A DNA stretch of 64,000 bases. Origin: Heligmosomoides polygyrus polygyrus. Taxonomy: Eukaryota; Nematoda; Chromadorea; Rhabditida; Heligmosomidae. Below the pieces are notes generated by a model that saw nothing but the letters and a program-made list of their open reading frames with translations, was not told where the DNA came from and did not search any database. The position numbers and the translations under genes are program-made. Of the stretch, positions 21,203-32,790 are shown in pieces. How positions within the stretch are numbered: the stretch's first letter is position 1; every line of letters starts with the position of its first letter. The stretch is taken from positions 99,120,428 to 99,184,427 of the forward strand of contig OX377205.1 of the NCBI GenBank assembly GCA_947396885.1. Direction: 5' to 3'.

Positions 21203-22630
21203 GAGACACAACTACATCCTCCGTCCTTCAAATAGGAAGAAAATACGTTTTATTTTTAACAAATCCACGAGGTAGCATTCTTGGTTTTTTAAACGTTCAC
21301 CGTCCAAATTCTAGCTTTATCTCTCAGTTTTTAACACAATGATTTGCTTTGCTTTAACGGTTTCATCAGATCTTTTAATTCTTTAATGCTTTAGAACGTT
21401 TCATCTTTTAACTGGTTTGTGTTGCCTTTTGTCGGGCCATCTAACGCTTGCAACGTGATAAATTATTAATATTATTATTGCTATTGTTATTACTGTGCTC
21501 ATGATTTACCACGTACAACGGCCGGTACCTCAAACTTGGGTAATTAAACATTTATTTAACAACAAGTTAAAAATACATAACAATTAAAAGACACAACTCT
21601 CGAGTTCGCGGGCTTCTTTTATACAGGCTAAGAAGGCGGAGCTCATAAAAGTTTGCATAAAAAACAAATGTTTGTAAAAAGTTTTCAAATTCCCTAACAG
21701 ATCAGCCTACTGATAGCGAATCAAACGGATATATGACGATTCATGCATGCATATGAAATCGAACCCATATAGTAATGCACTATAAATGCACAAAAGCTAC
21801 TATGCAAAAGAATAGAGGAATCTCTATACATGAAACCTGTCTCCCTATTCCTACCGTAATCTACCGTACTCCACTGTACCACATTTTCGTTTTTAGTGTG
21901 TGGAGCTCTCGTTAAAACGCTCTCTTTCGTGTATAGTAAAACAGTTTTGTGCGTAATACGCCTCTCATAGTGTTGAACCACTCCGATTTAAATCCTCGTC
22001 TTCTGATGCAAGAACACGAAACGACTCACTGAAACTTACAAAAATTCCAGCTCTTCGGGTAGAGTCCGTCTTGGTGACGCTGTAGTCAAATCGGAAGTGT
22101 TACCGGTAGCAAGCGCTGTTGCAGTGGTTGTTGTGCTGTGAATCGCTTTGCTTGACGCTTTCAGAAAGCAAATACCGGACATCTTCGCTCACCTTCTACT
22201 TTCATCTGTAACTGTGGATAGTGTGGAAGCCAAATCACCCGTGGCGTTCTCAAATTCCTTATTTTGCATTTCGTTGCTGGTCTGTGCTGAAAACAGTACT
22301 CGTATTTTTTCGCAGAAATGTTCGTCCATTTAACTCCATTATTCATCGCACAAGTGCTCCAATAACGGCTTCTCTCGCATTTGCGCGCTTCGCGCGACCT
22401 ATCACTAACCTACGGAGAGGCGTTTGGAATACTCCTGGACGCTCAGATGACGGGTCATGCCATGAGTGCCAAATCAATTTTTTAAACTTAAAATCCTGCT
22501 GCGTAGTTTTGCCTGAAACCATTCTTCACTTCCGTAAGTTTATCATAGGCGTTGTCTCCTCATTATCCAGTAACGTCACTGTTTATAATGCTCAGAGTAC
22601 TTCTGTGCAACGCTTATGTATTGTAAGATA
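21203..22630. other. No supported gene
   Basis: It contains the dispersed 20-bp motif at 21531-21550. A 136-codon + frame (22221-22631) has no domain, no splice context and overlaps open frames on the other strand, so I do not call it. Confidence 0.35.
21531..21550 (-). repeat. 20-bp dispersed terminus motif, site 3
   Basis: CCTCAAACTTGGGTAATTAA, identical to the site at 6540 and followed, like it, by A/T-rich sequence (AAACATTTATTTAAC). Confidence 0.6.
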
Positions 22631-22644
22631 AGTGGCAGCTGGGT

Positions 22645-22890
22645 CATCCAAAAGGGCAACGTATTCGGCACCTCTACTGAGAGACCAGGCACGTTGCACA
22701 ACTACAATCTCCCATCCTCACATTTCCCCAACACACTCCTCCATCACCTCATCTCCAGGCGCGTTTGGCGACATGTTCGGCACGTCTACTGAATCACCAT
22801 GCACGTTAGGCAATGTGTTTGGCACGTCTACTGAGTCGCCAGGCACGTTGCCCAACTACAACCCTCCCATCCCCATACTTTTCCCAACAC
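22645..22890. repeat. Short imperfect repeats (three units)
   Basis: A unit reading GGCACSTCTACTGAG followed by CCAGGCACGTTGC-like sequence occurs three times (near 22670, 22778 and 22820). Two units share a frame (VFGTSTESPGTL) but the first is in another frame, which argues against a conserved repeat protein. Confidence 0.5.
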
Positions 22891-23262
22891 ACTCCTACAG
22901 CACTTCTGTGGAAACAGACATACGACCGTTCTCTCTTATATATAGTAGGATATTGCCTGCCTGTGTTGATCCGTTCTCATGTACTGAAGAGAAGTTGGGA
23001 TATGAAGTGGTATCATTGTCTGGATAAGTTGAACTTCTCTCAGCCCAGTGTGCTGTGTCAATGTAAAGCATTCTCCATGTGCATGCGAAACTCGAGCCTA
23101 TGGAAAATGCAGGAAGTGCGAGGTGCGATCCCAAGAGGCGGGGGCAGCGGGAATTGTTAACGATAGCTACGCATCAATACATACAACATGCAATGCAACA
23201 TATCAGTGCCTTAATTTACCTTGTACCCCCCTTGGAATTCCCTGAAATATAAAAAGATTTCA

Positions 23263-23761
23263 TTACGGGACTACGGATCGGCTATGAGGGGTCTGCAGCG
23301 TCTTTGATCGAAGTACCATTTGAACTCCAGTATGAATGCGCGTCGACTCGCTTACCATTACCACGTGACTCGATACGCAGAGAGACGCTGGCGGGCTCTG
23401 CGAATTGCTAAGACCGCCAGAATCAGATTGGAATAGACGCGTGGCGTATGAGCGCGCAATTGGTGCAGGAACACACTCGTTCGACGCAAGTGCACACGTG
23501 GGCTGCGTCAGGCTCCATGTGGGCACTAAAAATTTAACAAAAGTCTCCGCGAACTGTGACAGACGCATACTGGACGATGACCGAAGCGATGAATAACGCA
23601 ACAAATTTGAAGAACCTACCCATTGCACGACCAGTTGATAGTTGGAAGCTAAGCAAACTGAATATCAACTCCCCTTTTGTTATCTTGTCGAGATTTTCTT
23701 TTAATAAGTAAACAATCGAAATGCCGAATGATGAGGTCTTATTGAACCTCCTTAAGCACAC
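23263..23761 (-). other. Exon-like minus-strand block
   Basis: A frame on the minus strand (23263-23628, 121 codons) contains VPTWSLTQPTCALASNECV and reaches a good GTAAGC donor near 23352. An overlapping frame starts MGRFFKFVALFIASVIVQYA, signal-peptide-like. The two cannot be joined by an intron of acceptable length, so I leave this as an unresolved possible exon. Confidence 0.2.
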
Positions 23762-24401
23762 CCTTTCTTAGACTCAACGACAGATGCTTTTAACCTTTAC
23801 ATTTTACACTTTATAAGACCCTTGTCTTCTTTATCTTTATATTCGAATAATAAAGAGCAACAGAATAAAGCAAAACACTGTCAAACACAAGAAAGGAAAG
23901 AAATTCTAAAACCACAAGGAAACCAGAGCAGACAGACTCAAGGTGAAGCAAGCGAAGCTAATTTCCCGAACGGAATAAGTGTTCAAAAGCACTGAAGAAG
24001 GGTTACACCTTCGTTACAAACTAGTGCACTGTTTCTATGGAAGGCCAACCGTAGGTTGTAAGTCTAAAAACAGATCCAGCACCGAAGAAATTTGGAGAAA
24101 CAACGAGTAAATAAATAACTTTCCAAAAAGACAACTAAAAGAAGGAAATGAGATCGGTTGATAATAAAGTCAATAATAAAAGATCTGACTCTGACGTTTG
24201 TTTAAAGTATCTCGAATAAAGTTCTGCAGAGTTGAACGCATCTACCTCACAAAGTCTTAAATTCTGGAAACCGCTTACTGCTTATTTATAGATACCACCA
24301 GCTCCTTTGACTACCAAAACACTGGCAACAATCTAACGTAAGTGTATGAATTTTAAACCGATATCAAATACCTTTATACAACAACAACTTCATAAAGGCC
24401 T
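23762..24401. other. 3' flank of the transporter gene; nothing else seen
   Basis: AT-rich sequence downstream of the transporter stop codon at 24402-24404. No supported exon. Confidence 0.4.
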
Positions 24402-27400
24402 TCAGAGATCGCTTTTCACGTAGTGCTTCGACATTATAGAAATGATACTCGAATATAAACCAGTAAGAAGAAACATCCAGCCGAGAAGAAACAGGCCACC
24501 ATTCTCAAACAACAACAAAAATACTTTTACTGTTCTTTTTTCGCCTGCCATGAAAACTGGTAGGAAGAGCACGGTGTGCAGAACAGCCGGCAATATAAGT
24601 GACAACAGCATGCCAGCCGTAATCCCGACCAAAGGGATGATGTCGAAGAGATTCGGTACGTATATTGCGACTGTCACTGAAAATTTCAAACGCTGTGAGA
24701 CCACTTAGAAGCATGGCGGTGATCATGCGGCACTTACATGAGAATACTGTGAGAAACAGGCGCAGAGTACATTCCCTCAAGGCCGTTAGTCGAGAGGAAC
24801 CTTTGAGAAATTGAGCCTCGACCGTTGGTGCAAGAATGGTAACGATCACGTAGAGCTGAAGAGCTGAGCCAAGGAAGATTTTGGCGACCAGAAGAAATTT
24901 CACTGCCGTCGTCAGTCTAAAATACAGAATTGCATCATCATGATGCACTATCAATCTCGCTTTATTGAAAAAGTAAAGATTAACCCTAAGGTCTATGATA
25001 TACTTCGCGGTTTTTCCCCGTTGTTTTGCCTCCTCGTCGGTCACCCGTTGAAGGTTTTTTGTTGCACAGCGTAATTTTTCGAAGTGATGCTTTCATGGGG
25101 GGAGTGGTTACCGTGCTTGCGCTCCTTCCGGCATTTCGTTCGATTGCAATTGCGCCGCGGGCACAGAAACCCAGAACCCTCTCTTCTCCCCCCCCCCCCA
25201 CGAGAAATATGGATTCTGTGCCAGCTGGGAAATTCACAGAAAAAAGAAATGCCAGAATGAACGAAGGCACGAGAAAAACACGGTTAGCAAAACATCACTT
25301 TATCAAAAACAAAACAAAACAACAGAAGAAAACACCACAACAACAGGAAGACATCACTAAAGCGGATGTTGAAATCAGCGTGAAACTGTGAATCAGACGA
25401 AAAAGTGTCGAAACCAGTCGACGCAAATGCAAAAATGGTACACGACGAACGCTTCCCCCTCCGCGACCGTCGCGTGGGACTATGTTCCTTCCGCGTCACT
25501 AGGAAGTATAAGGCCCGTTTATACTTCCGACGCCGAGCGACGCGGCGGCACGAGTAGTAGGGCGGCGCGATGGAATCGATATGGGTGCATATCATTAAGC
25601 GTCGCTCGGGGTGAGCGATGGTATGACAAAGGCCTAAGGCCTATGTCATACCATCGCTCACCCCGAGCGAAGGCGATGGACAACTAACATAATTGGGGAA
25701 GGTATCAGACGTTGTGGAAGGGCAGACGCCTGAAGCAGTTGTCCGATCCACCGCTAGTGAAGCCTCGCTAGCGGGGTGTCATACTTTCGAGCGATACGGC
25801 ATCGCTACCGATGCGACCGCGTCGCTGGGTTGAGCAGAGCGTCGGGCAGCATCGGTAGCGATGCTACGACGCAGCTGCACACACCGCTATTAACTGCGCG
25901 CCTATTCGCTAGCTTCACGCTAGCGAAGAGACTTCGCTCATCGCTCTGTTCGTCGCCTTCGCTCGGGGTGCGCGAAAGGAATGACACAGGCCTAAGGTGT
26001 CGTTTAGTGAGCGAGCGACGTACAACGCGATGCGTGTGTAGTGATGAAATTGATCAATTGCGTCGCTCGATCAATTTGGTCACTACACACGCACTGCGTC
26101 GTGCGTCGCTGGCCACTAAACGACTCTAACACATTCTGCGATGCGTCGCGGGAGTGACGGCGCAACAACTGTTCTCGCGACACCCTCTGCGCCGTCCAAC
26201 ACTGCGGCGAAGGCGTGGTCTCGTGTGGAAATACCATACTCTCGCCTGCATCAGTGACAGTTGCTCGCTCTGTAACCGAGCCCGTCGCCGGAGCATACCA
26301 TATGCCAAACCATCGTCTTAACTAATCCGAGTGTTCAGCACCGACTTCTTTCTTTTTCTCCCAATGTGCCTAAACTATCTCAGTTGCGCTGTGCACGCTG
26401 TGTAAAATATTCGTTTTACTTCATCCTCCTCAATTTTTCGCAAATCTTACCCTCTTTGCCTTTCCTTTTCTTCCTTCTTCTTTCTCCCTGTTTTGTATAG
26501 CCACTTTAATCTGCTTCTCTTATGAATTGCCTTTTTTATTAACCCGTGTGGTTTGAATTGGCACACATAAACAAAAAAAGTATTTAAATAGCTACTTGAA
26601 CCTGCACCTCGAGATTGGTAAATTAAGAGTGAGACTGCCGGCCACAGACGGCCCGAAAGTAAGATAGCCGAAAAAGCCGAGGAATGCGTAGATCAACATC
26701 ACGAGATTCATAGCCGTGCAGAGCACACCCGTCGGCCCCGTCATGTCGACCGCATGGCGCAGTCGGTTTTCTAGGGCAAGCACCTAAAATTCGGGTATTT
26801 CCTGCTGCTCCGGTAACGGAATACTACTCGCTAACCATCGCTTGTCCTTCGAACGCGTACATCAGTCCACCGGCCGCCATCGTTACCCCGCCGAAATTAG
26901 TGACAGCCGGTAGTGAAGAGTGGATGTACTTTTCATGAAAGATTAACTCCTGAAATTCAAAATTAACTCATTGAGGCTGATGGAAAGTATATCATATCAT
27001 AGTACATACCATTATCACGCCAAGATGGGAGGGACACTTTTCTAATGAAATTGGTCACTTTTAAATACCAAGTCTTTCAGGCTTCAAACTAAACATCTTC
27101 AAAATCAAAACGAACTCTTCCGCATTAAACTAGGGATTTTCCAAGATGGCTAGAACAAGTTTTGTTTAAGGATAATTGGTATATGTCGCGTAGGTGAGCA
27201 GCATTGGTAGGAGGGAGCGCCTAAATCCGCGTAAGGCCGGCAGCAGTGTCTTGCGGGTGGCGCGGAGCCGCCATGACAACGGCGGGTGGTGTCGCGCCGC
27301 GAGAGTTACTGTACACTGCGTACTTTTGCCGGTAGGAACGAAAAAGCCGAAACCCAAGAAAACTGAGTATGCAATGAAAACGAGGACGAAAACACGAACA

Positions 27401-30400
27401 CAAGCAAAGCAACAATGAAAATCAGCAAGTTAATACGAATAAAAACAGGCGAGAAACGAAAGCGAGCATGGAGACACGGATAAAAACATAAAATCAATGA
27501 GAACGTTTAAGTAAACATGAACACGATAAACGAGTTCACAACAAAAGCAAACCAGAAAATTTATACTTTTTTCACTTCAATTTGGACACTTTGCGCAGCA
27601 GTTTGGCTGGAACTGAGCCCGATTTGATTTGAAAAGTGTCCAACTTGACGTGAAAATTGTAAAATGCCATAAAACGCCAAAAGACCTAAATTAGACCTAA
27701 ATTTCAAGGCTGCGGCCATCTCAATATGAAGCGTAAACGCGTCCCGGACTCTAAGTCGAAGGCCTACTTACCTGAGAATATATTGGCCATGAATAATGGG
27801 CTATTCTACTTCTCCCCCAGCTTCGAATTCGACCACTCCCCCCCCCCCCGGCGGGTCTCACCCGCAGTGCCTAGCACGGCAACGTGAACTACGGCAGCGT
27901 GGGTCACCACTGCGGCATGGGCGATATGGACGAGTTCTCCGGACAGTGCCGCAAGACCTTGTAGAGGCTCTAAGACCACATTGAGTGGGCATGCCATTCA
28001 GAGAGGGCATGCACAGTTGGTAACCTGATAGGCTGGCATGTGTTCGGCCTGTGCTCTGTTTGGTTACTATTGGCTCGCTCGCTACCACCTATCAATGCTG
28101 CTCACCTACGCGACATGTACCGGAAAATTTTAGAAATCTCATTTCACCCGGCAAAGAGATGAACACACTGCTTTAATTTTTATAAAACTTTCCTTCTTTG
28201 AAGAAAAATAATTATTTGAAGCTTGATAGGAGAACAGCTTTTTTCAATGCTAAAAAAGAGATTGCGCCATGTCCTCGTCTAAGACCTTGCAATTTGTGCT
28301 CGATTGATAGCGAAATTTTTGTTTCCATGGAGTTCCACACCATTCAACGATACAACGAAAAGAATTGTAAAAAACAACAGATATCCCCGCTATGGTGCTT
28401 TATGTAAGCAACATTTACACTATCATTCAAATAAAAATCGCCTCGAGCTTCTCGAATACATGAAACGATCTTGTCTTTCAGTGCACTAAATGACTGCTGC
28501 CTTCTTGCGCTTTAAAACAAAATTTTCTTTATTATTTTTCTCTTTTGAGCTAATTTTTTATAGAGTAATTGCACTTATTCGGGCAGCTAAGCTGAAAATT
28601 TGTATTTGTAACTGAAAATTAAAAGCTATACCGATTTTTTCTTGAAGCATGAAGTTTATTTTGAAGCGTATTCATCCTGACGTAAGAATGGTACGTGTAA
28701 AATCTGACCTTGGAAACGAGTCCAATGGCGAAAAATATTATAACATTGCCAAAGCATGAAAGGGTTGTGATAATCCGGATATCTCTAACGAAATTCACGC
28801 ATAGTTGAGGAATGAAATATGCCAACATGATGATCGTCTTCGAGAAACCATGCTCTTTTCCAATGAAGAACTCCGCCACCTAAAAACGGGTACAAAAATT
28901 CACAAAGCGGTTACAAGAAGTGACAGTAAAGGACGGAATTATCTTCTCGTTGATTCGGTACCACCTGATAAAAGACGTTCTTCGCTATCTATCTACATAG
29001 AATGGGCCGCACATTCTACTTTTTGAAAGGATTCTGACCAGATAAAGGTTTCGACCTCCCATAGAACTTCAAGTTGAGACCAGGATCGTTAGAAAGAGCT
29101 CGTTATGCTGATTAAGAATACGGTTGTCAAAATTGCAAAAAGAAACTCCTGAGCGAGCTATGGCCTGCCAAAATTGGGCGGCCTCACCACAGACTGGCCG
29201 TGCGACACAGCTGGCGCGAGAGTGGTGAGTCAGTAAGGCTCCGTAAGAAGGTGCCGCCCGATGCGGCTGTGGCGCAGAGGTAGTGCTCCCGCTCGTCAGG
29301 TGAGACGTCGCTAGTTCGGTTTCGGTTGCTGCCGGTTTTTTGCAAATCATAATTTATCTTCGAAATGGTCTTTGGTCTGAATTACGAGTCCAATTGGGAC
29401 CACTGCGATGACGAGGGCGAAGAAAACTCGAGCAACACCCATGAGAATGTTATTCACTTTGACACCACAGCCGTAACTGTCAGATATGCTCGTAGGGTCA
29501 TTTCGAAGATAAATTATGATTTGCAAGAAAACCGGCAGCAACGGGAGCCGAACCTACGACGTCGTTCCTGACGGTGCGGGAGCGCTACCACTGCGCCACT
29601 GCCGCAACTGGCGGCCTTTCTTACGGAGCCCCGATGACTCACCACTCTCGCGCCAGTTGTGCCGCACAGCCAGCCTGTGGTGAGTCCTCCCGATTTCGGC
29701 AGGCCATAACTGGCTCAGTAATTTCATTTTGCAATTTTGACACCTATATTCGTAATCAGCATTCCGAGCTCTTTCTAACGATCCTGGTCTCAATTCGAAG
29801 TTCAATGGGAGTTCGAAACCCTTCCCTAGTGAGTGGAAAATTCGAGTGCGTATTTGAACCAGCCGATGGACAGGTCACTAAACCCGTAGGGATGGAGAGC
29901 TCGGTTGTGCTATGACTAGACCCGAACCAGTGACTTCTATTTGGGTGGCGCTTACCAAATAGCACCTCCAGCTACTGTTTCACGTGCATTCGGTAAATAA
30001 TACAGGTACATCTTTCTGGTGAACCAAAGCTTCTGTTGTAACCTCTATAATTTGCTCCAGAGCGAAAATATCCATTTGATTCCCTCAAACATCAGGATCC
30101 ACAGGCTTCACTCCTATTCAACGAAAGATATTAGTCACATTGTTCGTCTTGCTCATTCAAACGTAGGTATTCAGCACGATTTGAGGAAAGTCAGGTGTTG
30201 TACGATTCCGAACGAACCTCCAGAAGATGGTCGGCCACGAAAACGAAGCAAACACTCAGCACGCCAAGTTGAAACGCTATGAGACTTCCGTTGACGATCC
30301 ACCTTGAGAAGTTGATTTCAGAGAAAATAACAAAAAGTTCCGCAACATAATGCAGAGACTGATTTTACCTCCAAGCGGTTGAATCACGATAAACATTTCT

Positions 30401-32459
30401 GGAAAAATCGCGATGTTTCCCTCACCTGGCATGGTTTTCGAAAGGCCGAATCCATGCATAGCTATGAAGACAGACGCCTGCAGCCATGTCCCCATAATCC
30501 ACAGACGAACCTTCGACACCGAAATTTTTACTAAAGCAGTATAAGCAGAAAACACAAGAGAGGTAAAAATATGAAGAAGGAGCGCATTAAAGAAAGTCCG
30601 AAAAAGAATTTAAAATATTCCCACGATCAAGATATAAAACTAAATAAACAAACATAAACATATTAGGTTGGTGCATAAGTTCTCGGACATTTGGGGCATG
30701 AAATATTCATTATCACAACATACGAACAACAATATCAAATCGTTTGAAGTAACCACCCTTTACATCAATTGTCTTTCGCCAACGTGCTGGTAAGTCATGG
30801 ATGCCTTTTCTCCAAAACGTTGCCGGTTGTGATTCGAAAAATGTGAGCAGTGCCTCCTTGACATCCTCTCGGTTCCTAGATTGCTGGCCGTCCGAATAGC
30901 GTTGAAGGCTTGAAAACAAGTGATAATCAGAAGGAGCGAGATCTGGTGAGTAAGGCGGATGTGGAAGAACGGTCCATCCGTAGTCCGCCAACTCAGCCGC
31001 CGTCGCTCTAGCAATATGCGGTCTAGCGTTGTCGTGTTGAAAGCACACCTTCACCTGCTCTCCTCGTGTGGTTTGAAGGTGGCCCTCAACTTCCTCAGTT
31101 GGTTGACGTACCCTTCTGCCGTCACTGTTGTCCCTTCGTCCAGCAGCTCCCAGTATTCTACGCCAAGGACGCTCCACCAAATGCATAGCATCGCCTTTTT
31201 CACGTGAAGGTCGGGTTTCGGAACGTCCTCTGCCTCTCCAGTTGAGTCAACATACTGTGCAAGCCGGTGATAATTAGAGTAGAGTATCCACTTCTCATCC
31301 TCGGTGACAAGGCTGTCCAGCCATCCGTGGGTACGTCTGAGGGTAAGGAGAGACGGAGCGACATCGGCTCTGCGATCCATGTCATGTTCTGTCAAGTCGT
31401 GAGGTACCCAGCGACCCAATTTTCGCACCTTGCCAGTCGACTTCAATCCTCGAACGACTGTTGAGTGACTAACACCAAGAGTGCTTGATAGTTCGCGAGT
31501 GGTTCGGTATGGGTCCGCTTCCACTCTGCTTCGGAGGCCATCCAAATCCAGTGTCATCGGGCGCCCTTCTCGTTCGTTACCTTCAACTGAGAATTCACCA
31601 ACTGAAACTTCGAGAACCACTGGTACACAGTACTTCGAGCAGGAGCACTCTCGTTGTAAACGTCCTTCAGGCGACGATACGATTCGTTGGCATTGAGGCC
31701 AGACTGATGCAGGAATAACATGACGTGCCGAATATGCGTCTCCTACGGGATGAATTGCTTAGCCATAATAGCTGACCTTAACAACGCAGAAGTAAATGTT
31801 AGGAGCAGTTTTGCAGCCCTTTCCTTTCTCCATCGATCGATGATCATCTACGCGTTGATACATGTGAGAAATTTGGCGGGAAAATGCGCTTTCTATTCAG
31901 GAGGGATCAATTGTCAGAGAAAACTTATGAACTTATGCGAGCAGGAGCACTCTCGCATAAGTTCTCGTACACTTCAATCCTCGAATCCTAATATTTCCAT
32001 AATAAAGGTATAAAACTGTGACAGACTGGAACGTATAGTAACTGCTAATCAGCAATCTAGAAGGTTTTAAACGATGGGTTTGTCTGTACGAGCTTCATCA
32101 AGAATTTCACGAAAAAATGAAAAGTGAAAAGGATAAGCCACAGAAATAGGAATGAAATGACAACATAGAAAAACCTCAACGAACAGCAGAAAGTTGTCCA
32201 ATGAACTCACAGTTTGCAGAGGTGCTGTGAACACAGCACGATTTTGTACATGGAGATCATGCTTAAAAAACCGACGACGAATATTAGAACTAAACCAGCC
32301 TACAATAAAATTCTGTGATTTTCAACTTCAAAGAAAGTGCAAGAAGAATAGTATGAATGAAAACGTACCCAGAGGCCCGACTGCTCAAACGACAAGGCGA
32401 CTGAGAAGCACCCAGGTCCCAACATACCACATACGAAGTTCGTCAGGATCGCAGTGGCT
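24402..32459 (-). CDS. Amino acid transporter, AAAP family (SLC36/PAT-like)
   Basis: Nine exons, each joined in phase: 32369-32459, 32211-32299, 30426-30530, 30218-30302, 28709-28879, 26836-26949, 26608-26783, 24738-24916 and 24402-24676 (stop). They give 427 residues; the first exon is missing because the 32459 acceptor needs two preceding bases. In order one sees TM1 (TNFVCGMLGPGCFSVALSFE), TM2 (GLVLIFVVGFLSMISMYKIV, then LCSQHLC), the VDYGDM segment, TM3 (LIAFQLGVLSVCFVFVADHL), TM4-5 (IPQLCVNFVRDIRIITTLSC, FGNVIIFFAIGLVSK), TM6 (GGLMYAFEGQAM plus LENRLRH, the family's F.FEG....LEN motif), TM7 (FLGFFGYLTFG, LTLNLP), TM8 (FLGSALQLYVIV) and TM9-11. It should carry small amino acids with protons across the plasma or lysosomal membrane; the substrate cannot be read from sequence. 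Introns between 25 and 32.2 kb are filled with mobile elements. Confidence 0.9.
25500..26330. repeat. PIF-like MITE cluster in a transporter intron
   Basis: TAAGGCCCGTTTATACTTCC at about 25509 starts a truncated element. At 25615-25670 two ends lie head to head around AAGGCCTAAGGCCT as an exact palindrome (GAGCGATGGTATGAC...). At 25775-25996 an element is bounded by GGTGTCATACTTTCG and AATGACACAGGCCTAAG, and at 25998-26130 another by GTGTCGTTTAGTGAGCGAGC and its inverse. All share GCGACGCG-rich interiors. Confidence 0.55.
27179..28122. mobile_element. 0.94-kb element with 29-bp TIRs in a transporter intron
   Basis: GGTATATGTCGCGTAGGTGA, continuing GCAGCATTG, at 27179 is inverted at 28094-28122 with one mismatch. 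No transposase frame is evident inside; flanks show no clear target duplication. Confidence 0.7.
28245..28520 (+). repeat. Dispersed repeat, copy 2
   Basis: Matches 8811-9060 from AAAGAGATTGCGCCATG to TTCTTGCGCTTTAAA, here in a transporter intron. Confidence 0.65.
29047..29820. mobile_element. Foldback element with tRNA-like arms
   Basis: Inverted arms of about 320 bases (29047-29366 and 29497-29820) enclose a 130-base spacer. The outer ends are GGTTTCGACCTCCCATAGAA and the inverse. Each arm holds tRNA-like promoter boxes facing inward: on + TGGCGCAGAGG (29270-29280) and GTTCGGTTTCG (29314-29324); on - TGGCGCAGTGG (29588-29598) and GGTTCGGCTCCC (29543-29554). The minus copy spans about 74 bases with complementary ends CGGCAG/CTGCCG and a GCGC D-stem. 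The spacer's minus frame is hydrophobic (VARVFFALVIAVVPIGLVIQ). It lies in the transporter intron between exons 28709-28879 and 30218-30302. Confidence 0.75.
29905..29995 (-). repeat. tRNA-like SINE head
   Basis: On the minus strand AGCTGGAGGTGC and, downstream, TGGTTCGGGTCT resemble A and B boxes at tRNA-like spacing. No convincing cloverleaf. Confidence 0.35.
30663..31938 (-). mobile_element. Mariner relic, second family, copy 1
   Basis: A TTAGGTTGGTGCATAAG end at 30663, preceded by TA, marks the 3' end of a minus-strand mariner in a transporter intron. The transposase is split: 31051-31620 carries GVSHSTVVRGLKSTGK, WVPHDL and TEDEKWILYS; 30713-~31090 carries QHDNARPHIARA ... PYSPDLAPSDYHLF (D34D spacing kept). 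The frame breaks just after TFKPHE. The 5' end is rearranged: a piece of internal sequence (GAGCAGGAGCACTCTCG) is repeated near 31940. Confidence 0.85.
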
Positions 32460-32550
32460 CTGAAATCATCATCATTCCAACTTGAAGCGTCGCTTTTTAA
32501 AAAATAAAAATGGATAAAGGATAAAAGTCTTCGTTAGTCATACCCTTAGT

Positions 32551-32790
32551 GGGATGCGCCACGTATTCGTCTTCTGTGAGGATTCGTAGTGGCTATATGA
32601 ATGCATATTTGAACTAAAGACTGACTTGCGCCGGACAAGTCAGCGTATTATCCCCGGCCTTGAGGAGATGGAAGGATTGGTTGGCTTGGGCGGGACCCGA
32701 ACCAACAGCCGGATTTGGAGTGCACGCGACAATCAACACCTTCTCCGACTTGTCTACCATGTGCCCATTACAGAAAAATTTTGTGCTAGA
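32551..32790 (-). mobile_element. tRNA-derived SINE, copy e
   Basis: Inverted tail GGGATGCGCCACGTATTC at 32551-32568 and B box GGTTCGGGTCC (minus strand) near 32695. Sits just 5' of the first recovered transporter exon. Confidence 0.65.

Noticed and set aside
22221..22631. 136-codon open frame on the plus strand
   Set aside because: Overlaps equally open frames on the other strand and has no recognisable family or exon boundaries.
22632..23027. Repeat protein with GTSTESPGTL units
   Set aside because: The first of the three repeat units is in a different frame, so the repeat is a DNA-level feature.
29347..29541. Extra transmembrane exon of the transporter
   Set aside because: The exon at 28709-28879 joins directly in phase to 30218-30302 and continues the family alignment; the hydrophobic frame lies in the spacer of a foldback element. 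Kept only as a low-interest finding.
29535..29608. Functional tRNA gene (Ala/Gly-like)
   Set aside because: Acceptor and D stems can pair, but the anticodon and T stems are poor and it is repeated inverted in a foldback element.
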